The notes beneath the pieces are model-generated. The model saw nothing but the letters and a program-made list of their open reading frames with translations, had not been told where the DNA came from and did not search any database. A DNA stretch of 64,000 nt, taken from contig NZ_CP065373.1 of NCBI RefSeq assembly GCF_015710575.1, positions 5,828,001 to 5,892,000 of the forward strand. The letters are read 5' to 3'. Origin of the DNA: Mycolicibacterium mengxianglii (GTDB taxonomy: Bacteria > Actinomycetota > Actinomycetes > Mycobacteriales > Mycobacteriaceae). The position numbers were made by a program, and so were the translations under genes. The number at the start of each line of letters is the position of its first letter. Within the stretch, counting starts at the first letter, position 1. Of the stretch, positions 7,199 to 15,515 are shown piece by piece.

Positions 7199-8521
7199 TC
7201 AAACGCGTTCTGTGATGGCGGAATCGAGTGCGCCGTCGAGCATCCGGGCCAGGGTCTCGGTGAGCAAATCGACCCCGGTGCACATGTCCTCGTCGGAGGT
7301 GTATTCAGCCTCGGAATGCGAGATTCCCTCCACGCTGGGAACGAACAGCATCACCGATGGGACAACCTCCTTCATGTTGGTCGAGTCGTGACCGGCCCGC
7401 GTCTGCACGAGCATGCTCGTCAAACCGAGGTCATCGGCCACGGCGCGGGCCAACTCAACGCCCTGCGGCTGGTAGTGGTGGCCCGGCCAGACGTGAGCCT
7501 TGCGGTGCTCGACCTCGACCTTGGCGCGGATCTCGGCCTCTGCGATGCGCTTTCGCAGTGCGGCGTCGGCGGCTGCGAGCAGCTGATCGTTGTCCGAACG
7601 CAGGTCCAGATGCATGTGGACCTCGCGCGGCACCACCACTGGAGAGTTGGGTAGTACGGTCAACTGTCCACAGCTGGTGTGCAGTTCCTCGCCGAACTCG
7701 TCGGCGATGTCGCGCAGCGCCACCACGATCAGTGCGGCGCCCAGCAGCGCATCCTGACGGTCGTCGATTGCGGTGGCTCCGGTGTGACCCTGGGCGCCAA
7801 TGACATTCAACTCATACTTGTTGGCGGCCCAGGTGCGGTCCACCAGGCCGATGGCGAAGTTGTTCTTCTCCAGTTCGCGACCCTGCTCGATATGGATCTC
7901 GGCGTAAGCGGCCAGCCGTCGAGTTCCATCGCCGGCTCCGAACACGTCTCGCTCGCCGATACTGTCGATGGCCGTCAACGCCTCCCGGACGGTGACCCCG
8001 TCCTGGTCAGTGATATTGAGTGTGTCCTCGAGGTCTGATGCGCCGGTGAAGACCGCACTGCCCATCAGGGACGGCTTGAACCGCGAGCCTTCCTCGTTGA
8101 ACCAGTCCACGACGGCGATGTTGTACCGCGGCGTCACCCCGGAGCCGGCGGCCTGACGGCGGATCCGGTCAGCCGCCACCGCACCGGCCAGCACGCCGTA
8201 AGCGCCGTCGAACCGACCGCCGCGGGGCTGGCTGTCGAGGTGCGATCCCACCAGCACGTACGGCGCGCCGGGATGAAACTCCAACAGCCCGAACAGATTT
8301 CCGATCCGGTCGACTTCGACGGTGAAACCCCGCTCACGCAACCACCGCGAGAACCAGTCCCGCATCTGGCCGTCTTCGACGGTGGCGGCCTGGCGCTCCA
8401 CACCGCCGGCCGGGGTAGCCCCGATCACCTCCAACTCGGCCCACGAGTCCAAGAACTCGCGATCGCGGGCCGGGTCGAGGGTGATACGCAAATTGTCGAA
8501 CTCGTTCGCTCGTGCGGTCAT
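7199..8521 (-). CDS. M20-family N-carbamoyl-amino acid hydrolase/allantoate amidohydrolase
   Basis: A 440-residue Zn-dependent amidohydrolase of the HyuC/ureidopropionase/allantoate amidohydrolase type. The ATG at 8521 follows GGAGGCACGTC. Metal ligands are visible: His94-x-Asp96 in VGSHLDSQPRGG, Asp105 in GRFDGAYGV, and the glutamates of DWFNEEGSRF (143-144). The later dimerisation domain has GAQGHTGATAIDDRQDA. It hydrolyses the N-carbamoyl (ureido) compound released when the cyclic amidase next to it opens a ring, giving the free amino acid, CO2 and ammonia. It is 81 bases downstream of that gene. Whether the substrate is hydantoin-, dihydropyrimidine- or allantoin-derived cannot be decided from sequence. 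Confidence 0.88.
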   Translation of the reverse strand: MTARANEFDNLRITLDPARDREFLDSWAELEVIGATPAGGVERQAATVEDGQMRDWFSRWLRERGFTVEVDRIGNLFGLLEFHPGAPYVLVGSHLDSQPRGGRFDGAYGVLAGAVAADRIRRQAAGSGVTPRYNIAVVDWFNEEGSRFKPSLMGSAVFTGASDLEDTLNITDQDGVTVREALTAIDSIGERDVFGAGDGTRRLAAYAEIHIEQGRELEKNNFAIGLVDRTWAANKYELNVIGAQGHTGATAIDDRQDALLGAALIVVALRDIADEFGEELHTSCGQLTVLPNSPVVVPREVHMHLDLRSDNDQLLAAADAALRKRIAEAEIRAKVEVEHRKAHVWPGHHYQPQGVELARAVADDLGLTSMLVQTRAGHDSTNMKEVVPSVMLFVPSVEGISHSEAEYTSDEDMCTGVDLLTETLARMLDGALDSAITERV

Positions 8522-8602
8522 GACGTGCCTCCAGGCATGATGGATCTGGGTCGCCACAGACGCGACGGGTGAAGATCTGGCGACCCGGGGATCAGGTTCG
8601 GG

Positions 8603-10021
8603 TCAGATCAGGTTTTGGGAAAGTCCGCGTTTGAGGTAGCTGCCGTGGCCTTTTCGGCCGAGATACTGCCCGCGATCGACGATCACGGTGCCGCGCGACA
8701 GCACGGTTTGCACGCCCCCGTCGATCTCGAAGCCCTCCCAGGTCGAGTGGTCGAGGTTGGAGTGGTGCGTCTTGTCGAAGCCGATCGAGGTGTGCGCTTT
8801 CGGGTCATAGATCACCACGTCGGCGTCGGCCCCGGGCGAGATGATGCCCTTGCGGGGATAGAGCCCGAACATGCGCGCCGGGGTGGTCGCGCATACCTCG
8901 ACCCAGCGCTCCAGGCTCAGGTGTCCGTTGACCACACCCTGGTACATCAGGTCGATGCGATGTTCGACACCGGCCATCCCGTTCGGAATCTTGGAGAAGT
9001 CGTCGAGTCCCAGCTCTTTTTGGCCCTTGAAACAGAACGGGCAGTGGTCGGTGGACACCGTTGCCACGTCCCCGGTGCGGATGTAGCGCCACAGCTCGTC
9101 CTGATGACGCTCTTCTCGGGAGCGCAACGGCGTGGAACACACCCACTTGGCGCCTTCGAACCCGGCCGCGCCCAGCTGCTCCTCCAGCGACAGGTACAGG
9201 TACTGCGGGCAGGTCTCGGCGAAGACGTTCGCCCCCGCACCGCGGGCGGTGGCGATCTGCTCCATCGCTTGTTTGGCCGAGACATGCACCACGTACAGCG
9301 GGGCGCCGGTGAGTCGCGCCAGCATGATGGCGCGGTGGGTGGCCTCCTCTTCCATTTCCCATGGCCGGGACACCCCGTGGTAGTAGGGCGAGGTCTCCCC
9401 ACGTTCGATGTGCTGGGCCACCAGCTGGTCGATGGCGATCCCGTTTTCGGCGTGCATCATCGTCAGCGCACCGTTGCCGGCGCACTGCTGCATGGCCCGC
9501 AGGATCTGCCCGTCGTCGGAGTAGTAGACCCCCGGGTAGGCCATGAACAGTTTGAAGCTCGTCACGCCCTCGGCGACCAGCTCGTCCATTGCCTTGAGCG
9601 CCTCGGAGTCCACGCCGCCCAGGATCTGATGAAAGCCGTAGTCGATCGCGCAGTTGCCTTGCGCCTTGGAGTGCCAGGTAGCCAAGGTGTCCTGGACCCG
9701 CTCCCCCTGACGCTGGATCGCGAAGTCGATGATCGTGGTGGTGCCGCCGTGGGCGGCCGCGCGGGTTCCGGTCTCGAAGGTGTCGGCGGCGACGGTGCCG
9801 CCGAACGGCATCTCCATGTGCGTGTGGGCGTCGACGCCGCCGGGGATGACGTATCGACCTGAAGCATCCAGTATCCGATCGAAGATCTGCTCGGGATCGC
9901 CGAACGGCGTCCGCGCCGGGTCGACCAGGGCCGCGATGCGCTCACCGTCGATGAGCACGTCGAGCGCCTGGGAGCCGGTGGGTGAGACGACGGTGCCGCC
10001 GCGGATGTACGTCGTGGTCAT
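8603..10021 (-). CDS. Dihydropyrimidinase/D-hydantoinase (cyclic amidase)
   Basis: 472 residues from the ATG at 10021 (MTTTYIRGGTVVSPTG). It is a cyclic amidohydrolase with a binuclear metal centre: His66 and His68 in GGVDAHTHMEMPFGG, the carboxylated lysine Lys157 in TSFKLFMAYPG, and later histidines in MMHAENG and YVVHVSAK. STDHCPF supplies the catalytic aspartate. Length and motif order match dihydropyrimidinases and D-hydantoinases. It is the promoter-proximal gene of the six-gene minus-strand cluster and is divergent from a PucR gene, with three TGTGC/GCACA half-sites between them. The predicted role is opening a hydantoin or dihydropyrimidine ring to the N-carbamoyl acid used by the next gene. 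The 44 residues encoded upstream of this ATG do not resemble the family. Confidence 0.9.
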   Translation of the reverse strand: MTTTYIRGGTVVSPTGSQALDVLIDGERIAALVDPARTPFGDPEQIFDRILDASGRYVIPGGVDAHTHMEMPFGGTVAADTFETGTRAAAHGGTTTIIDFAIQRQGERVQDTLATWHSKAQGNCAIDYGFHQILGGVDSEALKAMDELVAEGVTSFKLFMAYPGVYYSDDGQILRAMQQCAGNGALTMMHAENGIAIDQLVAQHIERGETSPYYHGVSRPWEMEEEATHRAIMLARLTGAPLYVVHVSAKQAMEQIATARGAGANVFAETCPQYLYLSLEEQLGAAGFEGAKWVCSTPLRSREERHQDELWRYIRTGDVATVSTDHCPFCFKGQKELGLDDFSKIPNGMAGVEHRIDLMYQGVVNGHLSLERWVEVCATTPARMFGLYPRKGIISPGADADVVIYDPKAHTSIGFDKTHHSNLDHSTWEGFEIDGGVQTVLSRGTVIVDRGQYLGRKGHGSYLKRGLSQNLI

Positions 10022-10083
10022 GGCAACAGATCGTATGGCCGTCACTGTGATCGGCCGATAGCCATGGTGCAACGTGTTGGCGC

Positions 10084-10105
10084 GCACACATTGTGCACGC
10101 GCACA
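10084..10105. promoter_or_regulatory. Triple half-site operator between cyclic amidase and PucR genes
   Basis: Three half-sites stand in a row: GCACA (10084-10088), TGTGC (10092-10096) and GCACA (10101-10105). The last two form the dyad TGTGC-ACGC-GCACA, identical in arms and spacing to the one before the transporter gene at 4422. The site lies 63 bases upstream of the cyclic amidase ATG at its nearest edge and about 120 bases from the PucR start, so it could serve both divergent promoters. Confidence 0.6.
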
Positions 10106-10227
10106 TTCCAGGGCGGTGTCGCGCCGCATTCCAGACCCGAAATTGGGCACGGTGACGAGGGCCGGCCTGTGGGTGGGGCTGATTGCTGACTCTTCGAAAC
10201 CCCGGCCGTGCAGTACCCTGCCGGGTC

Positions 10228-11370
10228 ATGCGCAATCTGTCCGGCCGGCGCGACGACACCCGGCTTCGCTGGCGGTGGTTGCTGCACAAGCTCGATGACC
10301 TGGACGAGGCTCTGGCCGCCGAATACCTGATGCAGGTCGACCGGGGCGCCCGTTTCTACGACAGCGTCCCCGAGGAGAAGGACCTGCTCGACGCCGCGCG
10401 ACTGGCGTTCCGCTATCTCCTGGCGACCCTCCTGGAGCGGCCGATGAGCGCCGAGTTGGCGGAGTTCCCCGCCGCGGTCGGGGCCTTGCGCGCCACCCAG
10501 GGCATCGCGTTGGAAAACCTCACCGCCGCGGTGCGTACCGACTTCCTGGTCGCATGGTCAGCCCTGCTGAAACTGGCCAACGACGACGATATGGCGGTGC
10601 TGGCGCTGCACGTCGACGTGCTCTGGAAGGCGGTCGATGATTTCGCGATCACGGTGCAGCGCGGTTATCTGGACCAGCGTTTGTCGATTGCACGGACGAG
10701 CACGCTGGAACAACAGCACAGCTTGTCAGAACTGTTCTCCGGGGAGCCGGCACCGACCACCGTCCGGCGCGCCGCCCATATTTTGAGCCTCGACGAGGCG
10801 GCCACCTACTGGGTGATCGGTGTCGCAGGCGAAGAGGCCGGACGCACGCTCATGCGGCGCCTGCTCAGTAGACACCTGACGCCGCTGGACTTCGTCAGCC
10901 GCGGCATCACCCTCATCCTGGTGGCCGCCGACGGCCGCTGGCTTGACGACGAGTCGGTGGTCACCGACCTGCTGCCAGGCCTCGAAGGCGCTGTCGCACC
11001 CCGGGCGCTTCCGCTGACGGAGGTGCACCGGGCTGCCGCGACGGTTCGGATGCTGGTCGGCCTGGACCGTACGGCCACCACTCTGCGTCGGTCCTGGGCA
11101 CAGCTGTCGATCATCCAGCTTTCGGAGGTGATCGAGGAACTCCGCGGATACGTTCTCGGCCCACTCCATCACATGCACGACGGTCACCTGATCGTCGAGA
11201 CGATCCAGGTGTTCGCCGACAGCGGTTCGGTGTCTGACACCGCGGCGTCGCTCTACTGCCACCGCAATACGGTCATGAACCGGATCCGCAGGTTCGAAGA
11301 GGCCACCGGCATCGGTCTGCGCAGCCCTCGCTCGTTGGCGATGGTCCAGTTGTGCCTGCTGCCGGCCTGA
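10228..11370 (+). CDS. PucR-family helix-turn-helix transcriptional regulator (cluster copy 2)
   Basis: 380 residues from the ATG at 10228; the frame is open to 10183 but the paralogue alignment supports this start. It is closely similar to the regulator at 4468-5607 over the whole length, including GIALENLTAAVRTDFLVAWSALL and the C-terminal HTH (SVSDTAASLYCHRNTVMNRI). PucR-type proteins regulate purine, amino acid or related catabolic genes. The divergent position and the half-site array between it and the cyclic amidase gene make it the likely pathway regulator. Why the cluster keeps two copies, one inside the operon and one divergent, is not explained by sequence; they may answer to different ligands or form heteromers. 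Confidence 0.85.
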   Translation: MRNLSGRRDDTRLRWRWLLHKLDDLDEALAAEYLMQVDRGARFYDSVPEEKDLLDAARLAFRYLLATLLERPMSAELAEFPAAVGALRATQGIALENLTAAVRTDFLVAWSALLKLANDDDMAVLALHVDVLWKAVDDFAITVQRGYLDQRLSIARTSTLEQQHSLSELFSGEPAPTTVRRAAHILSLDEAATYWVIGVAGEEAGRTLMRRLLSRHLTPLDFVSRGITLILVAADGRWLDDESVVTDLLPGLEGAVAPRALPLTEVHRAAATVRMLVGLDRTATTLRRSWAQLSIIQLSEVIEELRGYVLGPLHHMHDGHLIVETIQVFADSGSVSDTAASLYCHRNTVMNRIRRFEEATGIGLRSPRSLAMVQLCLLPA

Positions 11371-11407
11371 GCCGTGGCAGCCCGCTGCACCCCCACAACG
11401 CAAATCA

Positions 11408-11426
11408 GGCCCCTCGAAAGGGGGCC
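11408..11426 (+). terminator. Possible hairpin terminator after PucR copy 2
   Basis: GGCCCC and GGGGCC form a six-pair G/C stem with a seven-base loop, 38 bases after the PucR stop. No U-tract follows. Function is inferred from position. Confidence 0.4.
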
Positions 11427-11701
11427 GATCTCGTCACATCATTCGTTGTGCGGCTTCTAAAGTCTTGTGCCCACCGCCGATTCGCTTGAGCTGCGCCGAC
11501 GGCGACGTTCTCACTGGGTGTCCATGACACATCAAGAGATCGTGACTACACCGGATCCATAAAGAGGATAGGCGGCCCCAAATCCACGCTACGTCAACGG
11601 CACTACCCAATTCGCACCAGTGAGCCGTAGTTCTTCCGAACCACATGATGACCAATTGTGCGTTACTGTGCACGTCCATGAACGGGGGCGGTCCCGAGCA
11701 C
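11427..11701. other. Gene-poor spacer before the PhzF-like gene
   Basis: No convincing coding region on either strand. Together with the hairpin this makes about 330 bases between the PucR stop and the PhzF start. It is somewhat richer in A/T than its surroundings and presumably holds the promoter of the PhzF-like gene; no clear -10/-35 pair was identified. Confidence 0.5.
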
Positions 11702-12547
11702 GTGCCCCGAAACCACGCGTTTCGGCAGGTGGATGTGTTTGGCGCGCAACGGTGTACCGGCAACCCGGTGACGGTGGTGTTCGACGCCGAGGATCTCGAC
11801 GACGACACCATGCAACGCTTCACGGCTTGGTCCAATTTGTCCGAGTGCACGTTCATTCTGCCGCCGACGCAACCCGATGCGGACTATCGCGTGCGGATTT
11901 TCAGTCCCAACGCGGAGCTGCCCTTCGCGGGGCACCCCACCCTGGGAACCGCACGGGCCTGGTTGGACGCCGGCGGTAGCCCAGCGACACCGGGAGTGGT
12001 TATCCAGGAGTGCGGTGCGGGCTTGATCCCGGTGCGGATCGACGGCGATCTACTGGCGTTCGCCGCGCCCCCGACGATCCGTTCAGGACCCGTCGACGCC
12101 GAAACCTTGGCTGCCGTTGTCGACATCCTCGGTGTCGACCCGGGCAAGGTTGTGGACGCCGAGTGGCTCGACAACGGTCCGGGCTGGATCGGGGTGCTAC
12201 TCGACAGCGCCCACACCGTGCTGGAGTTGCGGCCCGACGTGTCGGCGCACCCGGGTCGTTGGGATATCGGTGTCATCGGACCGCACGACCCGCTGGCCGA
12301 GACGCGCTTCGAGCTGCGCGCGTTCTTCACCGTACAAGGCCAACCTCTGCGGGAGGATCCGGTCACGGGAAGCCTCAACGCCGCCGCCGCACAATGGCTT
12401 CTGTCCCACGGACGTGCCTCGGCTCCCTATCTCGCATCGCAGGGCACCGCCATGGGACGACGCGGACGCATCCACGTCAGCGAGGACGACAGGATCTGGG
12501 TCGGTGGGCGCGCCGATGTCATCCTCTCCGGCACTGCCGCCCTATGA
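11702..12547 (+). CDS. PhzF-family isomerase/epimerase-like protein
   Basis: About 281 residues with the PhzF/diaminopimelate-epimerase-like double fold. Typical segments are FRQVDVFGAQRCTGNPVTVV at the start, the catalytic glutamate in NLSECTF (Glu48, equivalent to the conserved glutamate near position 45 of the family), PNAELPFAGHPTLGTA, and DPVTGSLNAAAAQWL in the second half. The GTG at 11702 puts the conserved strand at the start as in relatives; ATGs at 11645 and 11678 would add residues with no family resemblance. PhzF proteins isomerise small carboxylic substrates by proton transfer; most are uncharacterised. It is convergent with the next PucR gene and has no obvious pathway partner. 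Confidence 0.82.
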   Translation: MPRNHAFRQVDVFGAQRCTGNPVTVVFDAEDLDDDTMQRFTAWSNLSECTFILPPTQPDADYRVRIFSPNAELPFAGHPTLGTARAWLDAGGSPATPGVVIQECGAGLIPVRIDGDLLAFAAPPTIRSGPVDAETLAAVVDILGVDPGKVVDAEWLDNGPGWIGVLLDSAHTVLELRPDVSAHPGRWDIGVIGPHDPLAETRFELRAFFTVQGQPLREDPVTGSLNAAAAQWLLSHGRASAPYLASQGTAMGRRGRIHVSEDDRIWVGGRADVILSGTAAL

Positions 12548-12573
12548 CTCTCCGATGCCTGAAGCGCTGGGCG

Positions 12574-13683
12574 TCAGCCGACCGCCCCGTGATCCTCGGA
12601 CCCGCCGGGTGTGGGAATCTCTCGTCGTGAACTGCGGTGGAGCCTGTCGGCGCCGACCTCGTTGAGCTGGAGCACACGCACGCTGACCTCCAAATGGAAT
12701 CGGTCCGCGGGGTTCTTGAGCGACAGGCCGGTGAGCTCCTCGATGAGCTTTATCCGGTACAGCAGGCTGTGCCGGTTGAGGAAGAGCGTTCTGGCGGCCG
12801 CACTGGTGTTCGTGGCCTCGTTGAGGAGGACCTCCAGCGTGCGGACCAGTTGCCCACGGCGGGTTCTGTCGTAGTCGATCAGCGGCTGCAAGGTCTGCAG
12901 GACGGTCGCCATGCTGGGCGGGTGCCGGCGGAGCACCTCGGCGAAATGTCCGGGGCCGGATGGGCCGTCGGACACCGCAGACGGCACCGCCGACGCAAGG
13001 GTGAACGCGCTCCCCTGTTCCGGCGGGAGCAGCACCCAACTGGCGAGGCCGTCCGGGAAAGCACTGGCTTTCCTTGCAGCGTCGAGTAATTCGGACACCG
13101 TCGCCGCCGGCGGGGCCGAAGCGAAGTGGCTCATCACGAGGTCGTCGGTCACTGATGACCGCACAGTCACCCCGGCCGAGCGGGCGAGCTCCTGAAGAGC
13201 ATTCGCGAACGCGTCGGCGACGTCGTTCCACGCGGCGCTTCCCCGTTCGCGGCGTCCGATGACCATCTGGACGTGAGCGTCGTGCCCGGACGAGGTGAGC
13301 AGCGGCAACAGCGTGCGCTGGACCTCCGAGAAGGCGACCTCCCACGGCAGATGGACCAGCGGGAAGTCGTGGCGATCGGCCAGCGGTGCGAGTGCGCTGA
13401 ACAGCTCGTGGACGGCCACCTGGGGCGGCGGGCTCACCGCCACCCCGGCCGCCGGGGAGGAGACGAGGAAGGTGAGGAACTCGCGCACGCCGGGCTGTCG
13501 GACGTCAGCGCCGGTCGTCAGCACCAGGTCGCCGGGCTGCACGAAGGACTCGGCGGGAGCGTGCATGATGTCCACCCATCGGACCTCGCGGGTCAGCCCC
13601 CGGTGACCGGCGACGATCGAGCCCCGATCCAGTGGCGGAACGGTCAACGCCGCCGCCACACTCAGCGGCGACTCCCGCGACAT
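12574..13683 (-). CDS. PucR-family transcriptional regulator with N-terminal PucR domain
   Basis: 369 residues from an ATG preceded by GAAGGAG. The N-terminal 120 residues match the PucR ligand-sensing domain (VAGHRGLTREVRWVDIMHAP, PGDLVLTTGADV). The C-terminal HTH is the NTSAAARTLFLNRHSLLYRI segment. This architecture differs from the other two PucR proteins in the window, which lack that N-terminal domain. It is upstream of and co-directional with the minus-strand frame of the APC permease's neighbour region, and is the nearest regulator to the diol dehydratase operon and its divergent permease. It is therefore the best candidate to control the promoter region at 15270-15515. Confidence 0.83.
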   Translation of the reverse strand: MSRESPLSVAAALTVPPLDRGSIVAGHRGLTREVRWVDIMHAPAESFVQPGDLVLTTGADVRQPGVREFLTFLVSSPAAGVAVSPPPQVAVHELFSALAPLADRHDFPLVHLPWEVAFSEVQRTLLPLLTSSGHDAHVQMVIGRRERGSAAWNDVADAFANALQELARSAGVTVRSSVTDDLVMSHFASAPPAATVSELLDAARKASAFPDGLASWVLLPPEQGSAFTLASAVPSAVSDGPSGPGHFAEVLRRHPPSMATVLQTLQPLIDYDRTRRGQLVRTLEVLLNEATNTSAAARTLFLNRHSLLYRIKLIEELTGLSLKNPADRFHLEVSVRVLQLNEVGADRLHRSSRREIPTPGGSEDHGAVG

Positions 13684-13829
13684 GACGCTCCTTCTCCTGA
13701 TCGACCGGCCCCGGCGGACCCGTCGGCCGGGCAGACGGTATCAGCGTCCCCGCGACACGGGTGCGGCCGGTGACCACCGGCTGGGGCGATGCCCGAGCCC
13801 CGCAGGTGGTCACCGGCCGTCCTAGAGGA

Positions 13830-15269
13830 TCACGACGCGGACGAGATCGACCCCAGGTCATCTGCCCGACGACTCAGCAGCATGCCGACCCCGAAGAACA
13901 CCAGCGGCATCACACCGAACACCACCGCGAGCGTGGGCGAGCCCCCCACCACGAGGGTGAGGTTCGACACGACCAGGACCAGCGCCGCCGCGAGCGCGAG
14001 CGTCGCGAACGAGGCCAACACCACCTTCCCGGTCGAATTACCGCGACGGGCGAAGAAGATGACCACCGAGATCGTCGTCAGCAGCCACAGGATCGACAGC
14101 GCCAGGATCCCCAGGCCGCCCAGCGGACCGAAGATCTGCAGCACCGGGTCCAGCTGAAGTGCGGCGAGAATGCCCATGACCACGAAGGACGCCGCGGAGA
14201 TGACGAGCGAGGCTTTGGCCGGCGAGCCGTGCCGCGGGTGGACCTCCCCGATCCGGCGAGAGAACGCCCCACTCTGTCCGAGGACGAACGCGTACCGCGA
14301 GCTGATGTTGTGGAAGGACAGGGCGCAGGCGAAGACGCTGACGAACCACAGGACGGTGTTCAAGTCGCGCCCCAGCATCCCCAGGTACTGCTGGGCGGTG
14401 TTGACCATGAAGTTGTCGGGGTCGTCCTTGGCCGCCTGGATCGCGGCCGGTCCGCCGTTGCCCTCGACCAGAGCCCAGCTGGAGAACGCGTAGAACACGG
14501 CGACGATGCCCACCGCCCAGTAGGTGGCGCGAGGCACGGTGCGGTCCGGGTCCTTGGCCTCGTCGCGGAACACCGCGGTCGCCTCGACGCCGACGAAGCC
14601 CCACAGCGCGTACAGCAGTGCGATGCCCACACCGCCGGCGAGCCCCTGCGGGGTGAACGAATCGCCGGTGAGGCCCTCCTCACCGCCGCGCAGCACGATG
14701 ACCAGGTCGAGGACCACCAGGATCGCGACCTCAGACACCAGGAAGATGCCCAGCACCTTGGCACTGAGGTCGATATCGCGGTACCCGAGCCAGCCGACCA
14801 CCGCGAGCACCCCGGCGGTGAGCAACCACCACGGGATGGACGGTCCGTCGAAGCGCTCGATGAGTCCGGCGAGGATGACACCGTCGTAAGCCGAGACCCC
14901 CAGCAGCGTCGCCATGTACGCCGGCAGGGCGAGCACGGCCGCGCCGGTTCCCGCCGCCTTACCGAGCGACGTACGGATGTAGGCGTAGAAGGCGCCCGCA
15001 TCTTTGACGTACTTCGACATCGCGACGAAGCTGGCCGCGAACAGCAGGAAGATCACCCCGGCGACCAGGAACGAGACCGGGATGCCGGTGGTGTTGCCGA
15101 GCACCATCGCGATCGGCACGTTGCCGCCGATGGTCGACAACGGCGCCGCCGCCGCCACCACCATCAAGACGATGGCGGGAACGCCCAGATTTCCGCGTAG
15201 ATGGCCACGACGGCCGTCCGGTGACGACTCACGGTCGCGTGTGTCGTCCGCGCTGACCACGTCGGACAT
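13830..15269 (-). CDS. APC-superfamily amino acid/amine permease
   Basis: 479 residues from an ATG preceded by AAGGAGGATC; the open frame runs back to 16430 antisense to the dehydratase gene, but only this part is protein-like. About 12 membrane segments are visible. The start VPAIVLMVVAAAAPLSTIGG and FVGVEATAVFRDEAKDP (after TM6) are typical of the APC transporters that take up amino acids, polyamines or amino alcohols with protons. It is divergent from the diol dehydratase operon, which suggests coordinated expression and that it imports the dehydratase substrate or a precursor. It is a paralogue of the permease at 32822-34297. Confidence 0.86.
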   Translation of the reverse strand: MSDVVSADDTRDRESSPDGRRGHLRGNLGVPAIVLMVVAAAAPLSTIGGNVPIAMVLGNTTGIPVSFLVAGVIFLLFAASFVAMSKYVKDAGAFYAYIRTSLGKAAGTGAAVLALPAYMATLLGVSAYDGVILAGLIERFDGPSIPWWLLTAGVLAVVGWLGYRDIDLSAKVLGIFLVSEVAILVVLDLVIVLRGGEEGLTGDSFTPQGLAGGVGIALLYALWGFVGVEATAVFRDEAKDPDRTVPRATYWAVGIVAVFYAFSSWALVEGNGGPAAIQAAKDDPDNFMVNTAQQYLGMLGRDLNTVLWFVSVFACALSFHNISSRYAFVLGQSGAFSRRIGEVHPRHGSPAKASLVISAASFVVMGILAALQLDPVLQIFGPLGGLGILALSILWLLTTISVVIFFARRGNSTGKVVLASFATLALAAALVLVVSNLTLVVGGSPTLAVVFGVMPLVFFGVGMLLSRRADDLGSISSAS

Positions 15270-15374
15270 GGATGATCCTCCTTCGCCTGCGGAGCCGAAG
15301 ATCGCCGGCTCCGTCCAGTTGCGGGCTGAAGTCTGCGAGACCACCCCCGGCTCTGTCAGCGCGTGTCCGGCTTC

Positions 15375-15436
15375 TTCCAACACCTTGTTGTAGGCGGGGC
15401 CATCGCAGCGGCGGCTCATCACACAGATTGTTGGAA
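15375..15436. promoter_or_regulatory. Repeated CAACA/TGTTG dyads in the permease/dehydratase divergent promoter
   Basis: TTCCAACA (15375-15382) is followed at once by TGTTG (15386-15390), making CAACA-CCT-TGTTG. A second, inverted copy of the outer half-site, TGTTGGAA, stands at 15429-15436 and is the exact reverse complement of the first. The array lies between two divergent starts (15269 and 15516), as expected for an operator with looped or multiple sites. The binding protein is unknown; the nearby PucR is the simplest candidate. Confidence 0.5.
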
Positions 15437-15515
15437 GCTGCTCGGGTGGCGTTGTCCGGCGGTGGCGTGGCGTCGATGCTGTGACGGTCACCCAACAGGG
15501 AGGTACGGCCAGAGC

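Noticed and set aside
8615..9862. A 415-codon plus-strand frame opposite the cyclic amidase gene
   Set aside because: It mirrors a gene with complete catalytic motifs on the other strand; high-GC third-position bias explains the open frame.
13761..15200. A 479-codon plus-strand frame antisense to the APC permease
   Set aside because: Composition is dominated by Arg, Asp, His and Gln as expected for the complement of a membrane protein gene; no family resemblance.
15270..15515. Cobalamin riboswitch upstream of the B12-dependent dehydratase
   Set aside because: No B12-box-like sequence or matching stem arrangement was seen; the spacer is also shorter than a typical cobalamin riboswitch plus promoter.
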